Source: Clostridiaceae bacterium (GTDB lineage Bacteria > Bacillota > Clostridia > Lachnospirales > Lachnospiraceae). Taken from it: a stretch of 44,761 bases of DNA. Positions 29,536 to 38,329 of this stretch are shown piece after piece; position 1 is the first letter of the stretch, and every line of letters begins with the position of its first letter. The translations under genes were made by a program, and so were the position numbers. The stretch spans positions 1 through 44,761 of the forward strand of contig JAGZXV010000021.1 in the NCBI GenBank assembly GCA_018378255.1, in the 5' to 3' direction. The notes beneath the pieces were generated by a model. It was not told the DNA's origin and made no database searches. It saw nothing but the letters and a program-made list of their open reading frames with translations.

Positions 29536-32358
29536 TTATAAATATTTTTTAACATACTGTCCGGTGTAGGAGGCCGGGCATTCAGCCACTTCTTCCGGCG
29601 TTCCCCGGGCAATTACCGTTCCGCCCTTGTCTCCGCCCTCCGGTCCGATGTCGATAATATAATCCGCGGTTTTTATTACATCCAGGTTGTGTTCAATTAC
29701 AATAACCGTATTCCCGCCGTCGGATAATTTTCTCAATATCTCAACCAGCTTGTGAACATCTGCAAAATGGAGGCCGGTAGTGGGCTCGTCCAGAATATAA
29801 ATCGTCTTTCCGGTTCCTCTCTTGCTCAGCTCTGTCGCCAGCTTAATTCTCTGCGCCTCGCCTCCCGACAATTCTGTGGACGGCTGCCCCAGTCTGATGT
29901 AAGAAAGGCCAACATCATTCAGTGTTGAGATTTTACGGGCAATCGACGGCACATTTTCGAAAAATTTCAGCGCTTCTTCCACAGTCATATTGAGTACATC
30001 ATAAATGCTCTTTCCCTTATACTTCACATCCAATGTCTCACGGTTATAACGCTTTCCACCGCAGACTTCACAGGGCACATATACGTCCGGCAGGAAATGC
30101 ATCTCGATTTTGATAATACCATCACCGCTGCAGGCTTCACACCGTCCGCCTTTTACATTAAAGCTGAAACGCCCTTTTGAGTACCCTTTTGCCTTTGCAT
30201 CAGAAGTGGATGCAAACAGATCACGGATCAAATCAAATACCCCTGTATAAGTGGCAGGGTTGGACCTGGGCGTTCTTCCGATCGGGGACTGGTCGATGGC
30301 TATCACCTTATCCAGCAGCTCCACCCCTTCTATTCCCTTATGCTTTCCGGGGATCGTCCTGGCTCTGTTCAGTTTTTTAGCCAGTGCTTTATATAGAATT
30401 TCATTGACCAGAGAACTCTTGCCCGAACCTGAAACACCGGTTACACAGGTCATAACACCCAATGGGAACGTGACGTCAATGTTCTTTAAATTGTTCTCCG
30501 CCGCCCCTTTTACCGTCAAATAGCCGGTTGGCTCACGTCGTTTATCGGGAACCGGAATCTTGATCTTACCGCTGAGATAAGCGCCTGTGATGGATTCTTT
30601 GCACTTCATAATCTGGTTCGCCGTTCCCACAGCCACAACGTTACCGCCGTGTTCTCCCGCGCCCGGACCGATATCCACTATAAAATCAGCCGCCCGCATA
30701 GTATCTTCATCATGCTCAACCACAAGGACGCTGTTGCCCAGATCCCGGAGATGAAGCAGGGTTTTCAGCAGTTTATCGTTATCCCTCTGATGAAGGCCAA
30801 TGCTGGGCTCGTCCAGGATATAAGCGACGCCCACCAGGCCGGAGCCGATCTGGGTTGCCAGACGGATTCGCTGCGCCTCTCCGCCGGATAAAGTACCCGT
30901 AGCTCTGGACAGAGACAGGTATTCCAGCCCCACATTGATCAAAAAGGTTACTCTGGCCTTGATCTCTTTTAAAATCTGTTCGCCGATTGCCGTCTGCATC
31001 TTAGTCAGTTCGAGATTCTCTAAAAAAGATCGGAACTTAACAATGGACATATTCGTAGCTTCATAGATGTTCTTATCCCCGACAGTGACCGCGAGGGATT
31101 CTTTTTTAAGCCTCTGGCCGCGGCAGCCGGGACATGGGGTGATCCTCATAAATGTCTCGTATTCCGCTTTGGAAGATTCAGAATAGGTCTCACGGTAACG
31201 GCGGGCCACATTCATAAGAAGACCTTCAAAGGCCACATCATAAACGCCCTCTCCCCGCTGTCCTTTATAGTGAACCTTCACTTCTTTTCCCTTGGTGCCA
31301 TGAATGATGACATCATGGATTTCCTTAGGATATTCTTCAAACGGAGTATCCAGACTGAACTTATATTCTTCTGCCAGCGCATCCAGAATCGCCCGGGTAA
31401 AACTTCCTTTATCCGCGCAGGACTGCCACCCCATCACAACAATAGCCCCCTGAGTGATGCTCAGGCTCTTATCAGGAATCATCAGGTCTTCATCAAATTC
31501 CATCTTATATCCCAGCCCGAAACAATCAGGACAGGCGCCAAAGGGGTTATTGAAGGAAAAGCTTCTGGGTTCCACCTCATCCACGCTGATTCCACAGTCG
31601 GGACAGGAAAAACTCTGGCTGAAGTTAACCGGTTCCCCGTCCGTCACATCTACAGTCATCAAACCGTCGGATAAAGCCATAACAGTTTCAATGGAATCCG
31701 TAAGACGTTTCTCAATTCCTTCTTTTACCACAAGCCGGTCAACCACAATCTCAATGTTGTGCTTAATATTCTTATCCAGTTTGATCTCTTCCGACAGCTC
31801 ATACATATTGCCGTCCACCCGCACTCTCACGTATCCGCCTTTTCTGGCATGTTCCAAAACCTTGGCATGCTCTCCCTTCCGGCCGCGGACGACGGGAGCC
31901 AGAAGCTGAATCCTGCTGCGCTCCGGCATGGACATGATCTGGTCTACCATCTGGTCTACCGACTGCTTTTTAATCTCTTTCCCGCACTTAGGACAGTGGG
32001 GAATGCCGATTCTGGCATATAATAGCCTCATATAATCATAAATCTCCGTCACCGTTCCCACTGTGGATCTGGGATTGCGGTTTGTGGACTTCTGGTCAAT
32101 GGAAATGGCCGGAGAAAGGCCTTCAATATTCTCCACATCAGGTTTTTCCATCTGTCCTAAGAACTGACGGGCATAAGAGGAAAGCGATTCCATATAACGG
32201 CGCTGACCTTCAGCATAAATCGTATCAAATGCAAGAGAAGACTTGCCCGACCCGCTGAGACCGGTCAGTACCACTAACTCATTCCTTGGTATATCAAGGG
32301 ATATATTTTTTAAATTGTGCTCATTGGCACCCCGTATCTTAATGTATTGCTTAGCCAT
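29536..32358 (-). CDS. uvrA: Excinuclease ABC subunit A
   Basis: DNA-damage recognition ATPase of nucleotide excision repair. 940 residues, full length. Two ABC ATPase modules: Walker A GLSGSGKS at 33-40 and GVSGSGKS near 640, each with an LSGGEAQRI/LSGGEAQR signature and a later D-E-P box. Zinc-finger cysteine pairs are visible as CPDCG...CPDC near 260-290 and CEAC...CEVC near 745-775. ATG with GAGGAGTT upstream. The promoter carries a LexA box. uvrB is not adjacent, unlike the common uvrB-uvrA order. Confidence 0.98.
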   Translation of the reverse strand: MAKQYIKIRGANEHNLKNISLDIPRNELVVLTGLSGSGKSSLAFDTIYAEGQRRYMESLSSYARQFLGQMEKPDVENIEGLSPAISIDQKSTNRNPRSTVGTVTEIYDYMRLLYARIGIPHCPKCGKEIKKQSVDQMVDQIMSMPERSRIQLLAPVVRGRKGEHAKVLEHARKGGYVRVRVDGNMYELSEEIKLDKNIKHNIEIVVDRLVVKEGIEKRLTDSIETVMALSDGLMTVDVTDGEPVNFSQSFSCPDCGISVDEVEPRSFSFNNPFGACPDCFGLGYKMEFDEDLMIPDKSLSITQGAIVVMGWQSCADKGSFTRAILDALAEEYKFSLDTPFEEYPKEIHDVIIHGTKGKEVKVHYKGQRGEGVYDVAFEGLLMNVARRYRETYSESSKAEYETFMRITPCPGCRGQRLKKESLAVTVGDKNIYEATNMSIVKFRSFLENLELTKMQTAIGEQILKEIKARVTFLINVGLEYLSLSRATGTLSGGEAQRIRLATQIGSGLVGVAYILDEPSIGLHQRDNDKLLKTLLHLRDLGNSVLVVEHDEDTMRAADFIVDIGPGAGEHGGNVVAVGTANQIMKCKESITGAYLSGKIKIPVPDKRREPTGYLTVKGAAENNLKNIDVTFPLGVMTCVTGVSGSGKSSLVNEILYKALAKKLNRARTIPGKHKGIEGVELLDKVIAIDQSPIGRTPRSNPATYTGVFDLIRDLFASTSDAKAKGYSKGRFSFNVKGGRCEACSGDGIIKIEMHFLPDVYVPCEVCGGKRYNRETLDVKYKGKSIYDVLNMTVEEALKFFENVPSIARKISTLNDVGLSYIRLGQPSTELSGGEAQRIKLATELSKRGTGKTIYILDEPTTGLHFADVHKLVEILRKLSDGGNTVIVIEHNLDVIKTADYIIDIGPEGGDKGGTVIARGTPEEVAECPASYTGQYVKKYL

Positions 32359-32394
32359 TCTTTAACTCCTCATATAAAATATACTATGGAACCC

Positions 32395-32434
32395 ATCATA
32401 TCACACTCCATTCCATTTTGCAAACACTTGTTCG
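32395..32434 (-). promoter_or_regulatory. uvrA promoter with LexA (SOS) box
   Basis: On the minus strand TTGCAA (32423-32418), 17 bp, TATGAT (32400-32395). Overlapping the -35, bases 32434-32421 read CGAACAAGTGTTTG, which fits the Gram-positive LexA consensus CGAAC-RNRY-GTTYG at every position. uvrA should thus be induced by DNA damage. Confidence 0.85.
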
Positions 32435-32531
32435 AGGAAATTTTTGATGATAAATGAAACATCTTCCTTTATCTTTCCATAAAATCTGTTCCGGCATTCA
32501 TCAAATTATTTTTCCTTTTTATTACAGCCTC

Positions 32532-33359
32532 TCAATCCTTTTTTCCGACCTTAATAGATATTTTAAGCACAAACTTTTCAGGGTCCTTCACCGCCAGATG
32601 GTTCATCATCTCCTGCTCATAACCGTTTCCCAATATTCGGTATTCCTGTGCGTCAATAAATCCAATCAGCTTTTGGTAGGATTGCGGCAGGGTCTGGTAA
32701 GAGCCGACATGATAGATAAATGCATAAGTCCCCGCAGGCTTTTTCAAATACTGGGGATGAGCCACAGTACCTGATATTTTACAATAATAATAATCTTCAA
32801 TAAATTCACCTTCCAGCAGATGCTCCTTCAGCACGATGGAGCCGATGGGGAATTCTTCCTGCATTTTTATTTCTTCGATCACATTGAACAGCTGGTCTAT
32901 GGCGTTCATCTGCTCTGCTGCGCTTCCTTCCTTAATAGAGAGTTTTTCAGTTACCAGCATATGTTCTTCCCCGCACTCTTCGATTCCGCATGTTCCGGCT
33001 TCTACAGTTAACGCTTTTTTCGTCATGGCCACGGTATTTCTCATAACCCGGCGCATCCGCTCTATTTTGGCCTGCTCCTCCTCCAAAACCCGCTCTTTAT
33101 CCTGTAGAATTTCCAAAAAATATTCCGTATCCTGGTTATCAATATAGGATTTGATCTCCCGCAAAGGGGTTCCGCATTCCTTTAAACAGGCGATAATGTC
33201 AAATGTGGAAAACTGACGGTAGGAATAATAGCGGTACCCGTTTTCAGCGATCACCTCCGGCTTTAAAATTCCGATTTTATCATAATGAAACAGCGTATCT
33301 TTTTTTACTCCGCACAAGCGGGCAAATTCTCCTATTGGAAATAAATTCTCATTTTTCAT
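32532..33359 (-). CDS. MerR-family regulator with GyrI-like effector domain
   Basis: 275 residues (BmrR/TipA type). N-terminal winged helix FPIGEFARLCGVKKDTLFHY and GYRYYSYRQFSTFDIIACLK, dimer helix near 80-110 (EILQDKERVLEEEQAKIERM), and a C-terminal ~150-residue ligand domain containing PAGTYAFIYHVGSYQTLPQS, the GyrI-like drug-binding pattern. It is divergent from a MATE exporter 77 bp away, with a MerR-type operator between them. It probably activates that exporter when a drug binds. Confidence 0.92.
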   Translation of the reverse strand: MKNENLFPIGEFARLCGVKKDTLFHYDKIGILKPEVIAENGYRYYSYRQFSTFDIIACLKECGTPLREIKSYIDNQDTEYFLEILQDKERVLEEEQAKIERMRRVMRNTVAMTKKALTVEAGTCGIEECGEEHMLVTEKLSIKEGSAAEQMNAIDQLFNVIEEIKMQEEFPIGSIVLKEHLLEGEFIEDYYYCKISGTVAHPQYLKKPAGTYAFIYHVGSYQTLPQSYQKLIGFIDAQEYRILGNGYEQEMMNHLAVKDPEKFVLKISIKVGKKD

Positions 33360-33369
33360 ACAATACCTC

Positions 33370-33400
33370 TTGACCGTTGGGTTACCCCATACTATATGCT
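33370..33400 (+). promoter_or_regulatory. MerR-type promoter/operator of the second MATE gene
   Basis: TTGACC (33370-33375) and TATGCT (33395-33400) are 19 bp apart, with the dyad TGGGTTACCCCA in between (33379-33390). TATATG at 33393-33398 with 17-bp spacing is an alternative -10. Confidence 0.65.
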
Positions 33401-33436
33401 CCTCATTGTATCACAACTTACAGGGAGGTAACAGAC

Positions 33437-34783
33437 TTGAAATACTCAATTTCGAAACATTTTACAACAAAGGATATTTTACTTTTTACATTACCGAGCA
33501 TCCTGACCATGATTTTTACGTCTTTATATACAATTGTAGACGGCATTTTCGTATCCCGCTTTGTGGGCAGCGATGCCTTGTCAGCGATCAATATCGTTCT
33601 TCCGGTCATCAATCTGACCAACGGCATAGGAATTATGATGGGCACCGGCGGAAGCGCTGTAATAGGAAGAAAGCTGGGTGAGGGAAATATTAAAGGCGCT
33701 CAGAAATCATTCTCACTGATCATTGCTTTTACATTTGGCTGGGGTCTCATCTGTACGGTGCTGCTGGTGGCGTTCTCCCGGGAAATTTCCCTGCTTCTCG
33801 GATCCAGTGAACGCCTGATCGAAGAATGTACGAAATATCTCAGGGTCTATTCCATTTTCCTGTGGGCCTCCATTCTGCAGATTATTTTTCAGACGCTGCT
33901 GGTAACGGCCGGAAAACCCAATTTGTCATTATTTTTAACGCTGGCGGCAGGGATTTCAAATATCGTTTTGGATTTTATTTTCATTGTGCCTATGAATCTT
34001 GGAATAATCGGAGCAGCCCTCGGTACCGGAATCAGCTGCCTGGTTGCCAGCGTGCCCTCTTTCCTTTTCTTTTATAGAAATAAAGGGGATCTCCATTTTG
34101 CCCGTTTCAGGTATGAACCTCAAACCATTTTTCAGACACTTTCCAACGGTTCATCAGAAATGGTATCCAGCGTGGCATCCGGAATTATCGTATTTCTGTT
34201 CAATAAATCAATGATGGCCCTGGCCGGGGAAGACGGCGTGGCCGCCCTCAGTGTGGTAATGTACACACAGTTTCTGTTTGCCGCCCTGCACATAGGTTTC
34301 TCCAACGGAATCGCCCCGGTATTCAGCTACCATTACGGAAGCGGCAACAAAGAGGAGCTGAGAGGCTTATTTAAAAAGTGTTTCTTCCTGGTCATATCAT
34401 CCACTGTTTTTGTGGTTGTCACCGCCTTTGTAACCGCTGAATTTGTCGTCGCGGTCTTCACAGGAAGGGGAAATACACTTTACGAGCTGACCCTTCACGG
34501 CTACCGGATCTTCATCTGGAACTTTTTATTTGCAGGAATTAATATCTTTGCATCGGCACTGTTTACCGCATTGTCAAACGGCCTGATTTCTGCATCCATC
34601 TCCTTTCTGAGGACCTTTATCGCCGAAATCCTGGCTATCCTTTTCCTCCCGGTTCTTCTGGGAATCAACGGACTTTGGCTGGCAGTACCGTCTGCAGAAT
34701 TTATCTCTTCTCTATTTGCAGTTTTCTGCATTATAAAATACTTTGTTTTTGTCTATTTCCGAAAAAAACAGCAATCGTTCTGA
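33437..34783 (+). CDS. MATE-family efflux transporter (MerR-linked)
   Basis: 448 residues from the TTG at 33437, which has AGGGAGG eight bases upstream; the frame open from 33377 includes promoter DNA. Family start KDILLFTLPSILTMIFTSLY and TIVDGIFVSRFVGSDALSAI, then GIGIMMGTGGSAVIGRKLGE. Two six-helix halves intact. Under control of the divergent MerR/GyrI-type regulator and closed by a hairpin terminator. Substrate unknown. Confidence 0.93.
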   Translation: MKYSISKHFTTKDILLFTLPSILTMIFTSLYTIVDGIFVSRFVGSDALSAINIVLPVINLTNGIGIMMGTGGSAVIGRKLGEGNIKGAQKSFSLIIAFTFGWGLICTVLLVAFSREISLLLGSSERLIEECTKYLRVYSIFLWASILQIIFQTLLVTAGKPNLSLFLTLAAGISNIVLDFIFIVPMNLGIIGAALGTGISCLVASVPSFLFFYRNKGDLHFARFRYEPQTIFQTLSNGSSEMVSSVASGIIVFLFNKSMMALAGEDGVAALSVVMYTQFLFAALHIGFSNGIAPVFSYHYGSGNKEELRGLFKKCFFLVISSTVFVVVTAFVTAEFVVAVFTGRGNTLYELTLHGYRIFIWNFLFAGINIFASALFTALSNGLISASISFLRTFIAEILAILFLPVLLGINGLWLAVPSAEFISSLFAVFCIIKYFVFVYFRKKQQSF

Positions 34784-34814
34784 ACAAACCTCATATTACC
34801 GGCAATCAAAAAAT

Positions 34815-34855
34815 TTGGAATTACGAAAGAAAATGTAAGCCTTTCGTAATTCCAA
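34815..34855 (+). terminator. Terminator after the second MerR-linked MATE gene
   Basis: Perfect 15-bp stem TTGGAATTACGAAAG (34815-34829) with 34841-34855 and an 11-nt loop, then TTTTC. Confidence 0.8.
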
Positions 34856-34930
34856 TTTTCTGGAATACCTGGTATAGTTGACTTATCAAAAAAGCGGGAT
34901 TTTCAATCTCCTGCGGAAATGAGGAAGATT

Positions 34931-35809
34931 ATGAGAAAACTATCAAAATCACTGCTGGCCTGTGCCTGTATGGCAGCAATTTTATTCACAGGAAATGGCT
35001 TATCCGCCAGCGCCGCCGTATCGTCCGACGGAGCCGGACAGCTCAAGATATACGGCCCTGTTACCCAAAATGAAAATAACCGTCTGACCATCATCAGAAA
35101 TGATCCAAACGGTTACGGACAGGAATTGATTCTTAACATCTCAGACCAGCACACCCGGATTCTGGACGCTGTAACCGGTTTTCCTGTGGCACAGGATCAG
35201 ATCAAAGACAACGAAACGATCTATGCCTATATAGGCCCGGCCGTAACTCTGAGCCTCCCCCCGATCGGCAATCCATCCATGATTTTATGCAATATTCCCG
35301 CCGATTATAAAGTTCCCGAATTCATCACCATTGACAGCATAACCTTGAATGCCGATCAAACAGCAGGAACTCTGACATCCGGCGACACGGTTTACGAGCT
35401 TCCCTCCGGCTGCACTTTTCTGCCCTATTTAACCAGAAACTACATCGACATCCGAAGCCTGAAGCCAGGAGACAACTGCCTGATCTGGACCGAACCATCC
35501 TCCAATAAGGCCACAAAAGTGGTTCTCTTTGCCGATTCCTCCACCGTAGGCGCCGAAAACCAGCTCACTCCCTTCGGCTGGTCCCAGGAAGACGGAAACT
35601 GGGTCTATTACACCAAAGAAGGCGTGCGTTTTACCGGCTGGCTCAATGAAAACGGCAGCTGGTACTACTTAAATGAAGACGGAATCATGTGCACCGGTTT
35701 CCTGACCTTAGACGGCAAAACCTATTACCTCCAGGAAAACGGCCAAATGCTCACCACCCCCAAAACCTTCCGCCCCGACGCCTCCGGCGCCCTATCCCCT
35801 GTAAATTAA
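34931..35809 (+). CDS. Secreted protein with C-terminal cell-wall-binding repeats
   Basis: 292 residues from the ATG at 34931 (GAGG six bases upstream; an ATG at 34919 lacks room for a site). Signal peptide to about residue 29 (GLSASAA/VSS). The middle ~190 residues are a beta-rich domain I do not recognise (starting LKIYGPVTQNENNRLTIIRN). The last ~75 residues carry three YG-type repeats (FGWSQEDGNWVYYTKEG, GWLNENGSWYYLNEDG, GFLTLDGKTYYLQENGQM) for attachment to the wall. Single-gene unit; an envelope role is likely, the exact job unknown. Confidence 0.83.
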   Translation: MRKLSKSLLACACMAAILFTGNGLSASAAVSSDGAGQLKIYGPVTQNENNRLTIIRNDPNGYGQELILNISDQHTRILDAVTGFPVAQDQIKDNETIYAYIGPAVTLSLPPIGNPSMILCNIPADYKVPEFITIDSITLNADQTAGTLTSGDTVYELPSGCTFLPYLTRNYIDIRSLKPGDNCLIWTEPSSNKATKVVLFADSSTVGAENQLTPFGWSQEDGNWVYYTKEGVRFTGWLNENGSWYYLNEDGIMCTGFLTLDGKTYYLQENGQMLTTPKTFRPDASGALSPVN

Positions 35810-35890
35810 CTAAGCAGTAATTTACCGTTAAAATCTCCAACCACTTTTCGGCCAGCCCATTAAGTTTTCCCCTTAGCTTAAGATACCCAG

Positions 35891-36205
35891 CTGAGAGAAT
35901 CCTTCCTGCCATGCTCCGAAACGGACGCGGACAGAAACAGGCGGTATGGTGGCGACTTGTTTGCAGAGATCGGTAAGATTTAGGCAAAAAGAGGCCGGAA
36001 AAGATGGGTGAATGTTGTATTTCCGAATCAACATTCAAGGCGCCCTGAGAAGAGAAGTTATAAGAAGTTCTCTTCGAATAGCGCTGGTCCCATCTTTTCC
36101 GGTCTTTTTTTGTCTTAGTCTTACCCTCTCTGCAAACCAGGAGCCGCCATGCCGCCTGTTTCTGTCCGTATCCGTTCCGGAGCATGGCGGAAAGGATTCT
36201 CTCAG
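35891..36205. repeat. Foldback element FB2 with ~117-bp inverted repeats
   Basis: Arms 35891-36008 and 36089-36205 are inverted copies with roughly 85-90% identity by eye (both outer ends read CTGAGAGAATCCTT in their own direction). The centre has two hairpins, TGAATGTTG/CAACATTCA (36009-36037) and GAAGAGAA/TTCTCTTC (36049-36075), the same plan as FB1. The outer flanks TACCCAGCTG and CAGCGT are shared with FB1. It lies 26 bp after the stop of the nupC-type gene and could also end that transcript. No real coding frame. Confidence 0.82.
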
Positions 36206-36231
36206 CGTCCCTCCCGCCAACCAACTTCCTG

Positions 36232-37212
36232 TTACCTCTCCTCCCGAAAATAAGCCAACCCCAAACTTCCCGGCGGCTGATGCTCTCTCTTTTTCCTGAA
36301 GCTGGAAAAGATCAGCACAATAATCGTTACCAAATACGGAAACATTTTAAATATTTCCTGGGTGCTTCTTCCCAGTCCTGGAATATAGAGATATAAAATG
36401 TACAATCCTCCGAACAAAATCGATCCCCAGATCGCATTGACCGGTTTCCACAGCGCGAAGATGACCAGGGCAATGGCCAGCCAGCCTCTGTCACCGAAGC
36501 CATTGTTGGTCCACGTTCCGCCGGAATACTCCATAACGAAATACAGCCCGCCCAGACCGCTGATCCCGCTGCCAATACAGGTAGCCAGGTATTTATACCG
36601 GGTCACGCTGATACCAGCCGCATCCGCAGTTCCCGGATTTTCTCCAACCGCCCTGAGATTCAGGCCCTTTCTCGTCTTTGATAAAAACAGAGACAGAATG
36701 ACCGCCAAAATGATGCAGAGATAAGTCAGAAAGCCAAAGGAGAAAAAGATTTCCCCGATTACCGGTATTTTGGACAGGCCCGGTATGGCTGTTTTATAAG
36801 CAGCTCCTGTTGCCGCCACGGAAATCTGCCCCACTCCGCCTGCCAGCTGGGATAAAGACCCTCCGAAAAAATTGCCGAATCCAACGCCGAACGTCGTCAG
36901 CGCAAGGCCGGTTACATTCTGGTTGGCCCTCAGTGTAATGGTCAGCACGCTGTAAATCAGCCCGCCCAAAACAGAGCAGAGAAATGCGCAGGCAAATGAT
37001 ATAATAAGCCCAATCACACCGTTCGGCGTTTCCACCGAATTTTCGTATAAAAATGCACTAGTCAGTCCGGCGATTCCGCCCATATACATGATTCCCGGCA
37101 CACCCAGATTTAAATTTCCTGACTTTTCCGTCACAATTTCGCCTAACGCACCGTAAAGAATCGTGATGCCCTGGGCAATTGCCTTCTGAAGAAATATTGC
37201 GATAATTCCCAT
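36232..37212 (-). CDS. nupC: BMP-type nucleoside ABC transporter, permease 2
   Basis: 326 residues from the ATG at 37212, with AAGGAGG overlapping the end of the previous gene; a longer frame from 37272 would overlap it by 56 bp. Hydrophobic, about nine helices, with the conserved front ITILYGALGEIVTEKSGNLN followed by LGVPGIMYMGG and the LRAVGENPGTADAAGISV loop that contacts the ATPase. Last gene of bmpA-nupA-nupB-nupC. Homologous systems (B. subtilis NupNOPQ, L. lactis BmpA-NupABC) import nucleosides. Confidence 0.93.
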   Translation of the reverse strand: MGIIAIFLQKAIAQGITILYGALGEIVTEKSGNLNLGVPGIMYMGGIAGLTSAFLYENSVETPNGVIGLIISFACAFLCSVLGGLIYSVLTITLRANQNVTGLALTTFGVGFGNFFGGSLSQLAGGVGQISVAATGAAYKTAIPGLSKIPVIGEIFFSFGFLTYLCIILAVILSLFLSKTRKGLNLRAVGENPGTADAAGISVTRYKYLATCIGSGISGLGGLYFVMEYSGGTWTNNGFGDRGWLAIALVIFALWKPVNAIWGSILFGGLYILYLYIPGLGRSTQEIFKMFPYLVTIIVLIFSSFRKKREHQPPGSLGLAYFREER

Positions 37213-37216
37213 ACCA

Positions 37217-38329
37217 TCAGCCCTCCTTACATCTTTTTCTGAATTCAACTCTATAGTTAATAAAAAATTCACTGCCTAGAATAAAAAACAAGATGATTCC
37301 GGTGATTACATCGGAGGCATTCTCATTTAGTTTAAACTGGGATGCGATCTGCATGGCCCCTTTCTGCATAAATACCAAAAAGAAAGACACTAAAATCATG
37401 GCAAATGCATTGAATTTAGACAGCCATGCCACGATAATTGCAGTGAATCCCCGGCCTCCTGCCGTACTGGTGGAAATGGTATGTCCCGCGCCGCTGACTA
37501 ACAGAAATCCGGCCAGGCCGCAGATGCCGCCGGAGATAGCCATGGTTCTCATAATCACCTTCTTTACGCTGATCCCCACATATCTGGCCGTATTTTCACT
37601 CTCTCCCACCACGGAGATTTCGTAACCCTGTTTGCTGTATTTCAGGTAAATATACATTCCCACAGTCATAACCAGGACCAAAACCACATTCCAGCCATAG
37701 GTAAGGCCAAAAAGCGGCGGCATCCAGCCGGCTTTAGTGGAAGAATTTATAGTGCCCACCGTATTGGAACCAGACGGATTCTCCCAGAAAACTATACAGA
37801 AGGTGACGATCTGCATGGCTACATAATTAAGCATTAATGTGAATAAAGTTTCATTCGTATTCCAGTAGGCTTTAAACACCGCCGGAATCAGTCCCCAGAT
37901 CACTCCAGCCGCAATACTGGCTATGATCATAACCGAAAACAGCATCCCGGCCGGCATAGAATCACCTGCATAAATCATGACAGCCGCAGTGGCGGCTCCT
38001 CCGATCAGCACCTGGCCTTCCGCTCCGATATTCCAGAATTTCATCTTAAACGCAGGCGTGATCCCAATGGCAATGATCAGCAGCACAAGGGAATCCCTGA
38101 TAGTAACCCACGATCTTCTGCTGGTTCCGACTGCGCCGCTGAAAATAGCTTTATAAACCTCTATCGGATTCAGCTTTGTGAGCGCAAAAATAACAACCGC
38201 ACACACAACCAGAGAGAGGAGAACAGCCGCCAGCCGGATCACCCAGGCGTTCCAGAATGAAATATCATCCCTCTTGGATATATGGGCAAAGGGCTCTTTA
38301 TTCAGGTTAACAACTGCTTCTTTACTCAT
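37217..38329 (-). CDS. nupB: BMP-type nucleoside ABC transporter, permease 1
   Basis: 370 residues, about nine helices after a ~30-residue cytoplasmic start. The conserved segment AFKMKFWNIGAEGQVLIGGA and the coupling loop ISVVGESENTARYVGISVKK mark the family. It overlaps the ATPase stop by 8 bp and is followed 4 bp later by the second permease. Confidence 0.93.
   Translation of the reverse strand: MSKEAVVNLNKEPFAHISKRDDISFWNAWVIRLAAVLLSLVVCAVVIFALTKLNPIEVYKAIFSGAVGTSRRSWVTIRDSLVLLIIAIGITPAFKMKFWNIGAEGQVLIGGAATAAVMIYAGDSMPAGMLFSVMIIASIAAGVIWGLIPAVFKAYWNTNETLFTLMLNYVAMQIVTFCIVFWENPSGSNTVGTINSSTKAGWMPPLFGLTYGWNVVLVLVMTVGMYIYLKYSKQGYEISVVGESENTARYVGISVKKVIMRTMAISGGICGLAGFLLVSGAGHTISTSTAGGRGFTAIIVAWLSKFNAFAMILVSFFLVFMQKGAMQIASQFKLNENASDVITGIILFFILGSEFFINYRVEFRKRCKEG

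Noticed and set aside
33377..33436. Longer N-terminus for the second MerR-linked MATE gene
   Set aside because: These codons cover the promoter and ribosome site; the TTG at 33437 gives the family's normal start.
36012..36299. Frames across the 36 kb foldback element
   Set aside because: They lie in inverted-repeat arms, have no ribosome site, and run into the nupC-type gene on the other strand.
37213..37272. Longer N-terminus for the nupC-type permease
   Set aside because: It would overlap the upstream permease by 56 bp; the ATG at 37212 has an AAGGAGG site and gives the standard start.
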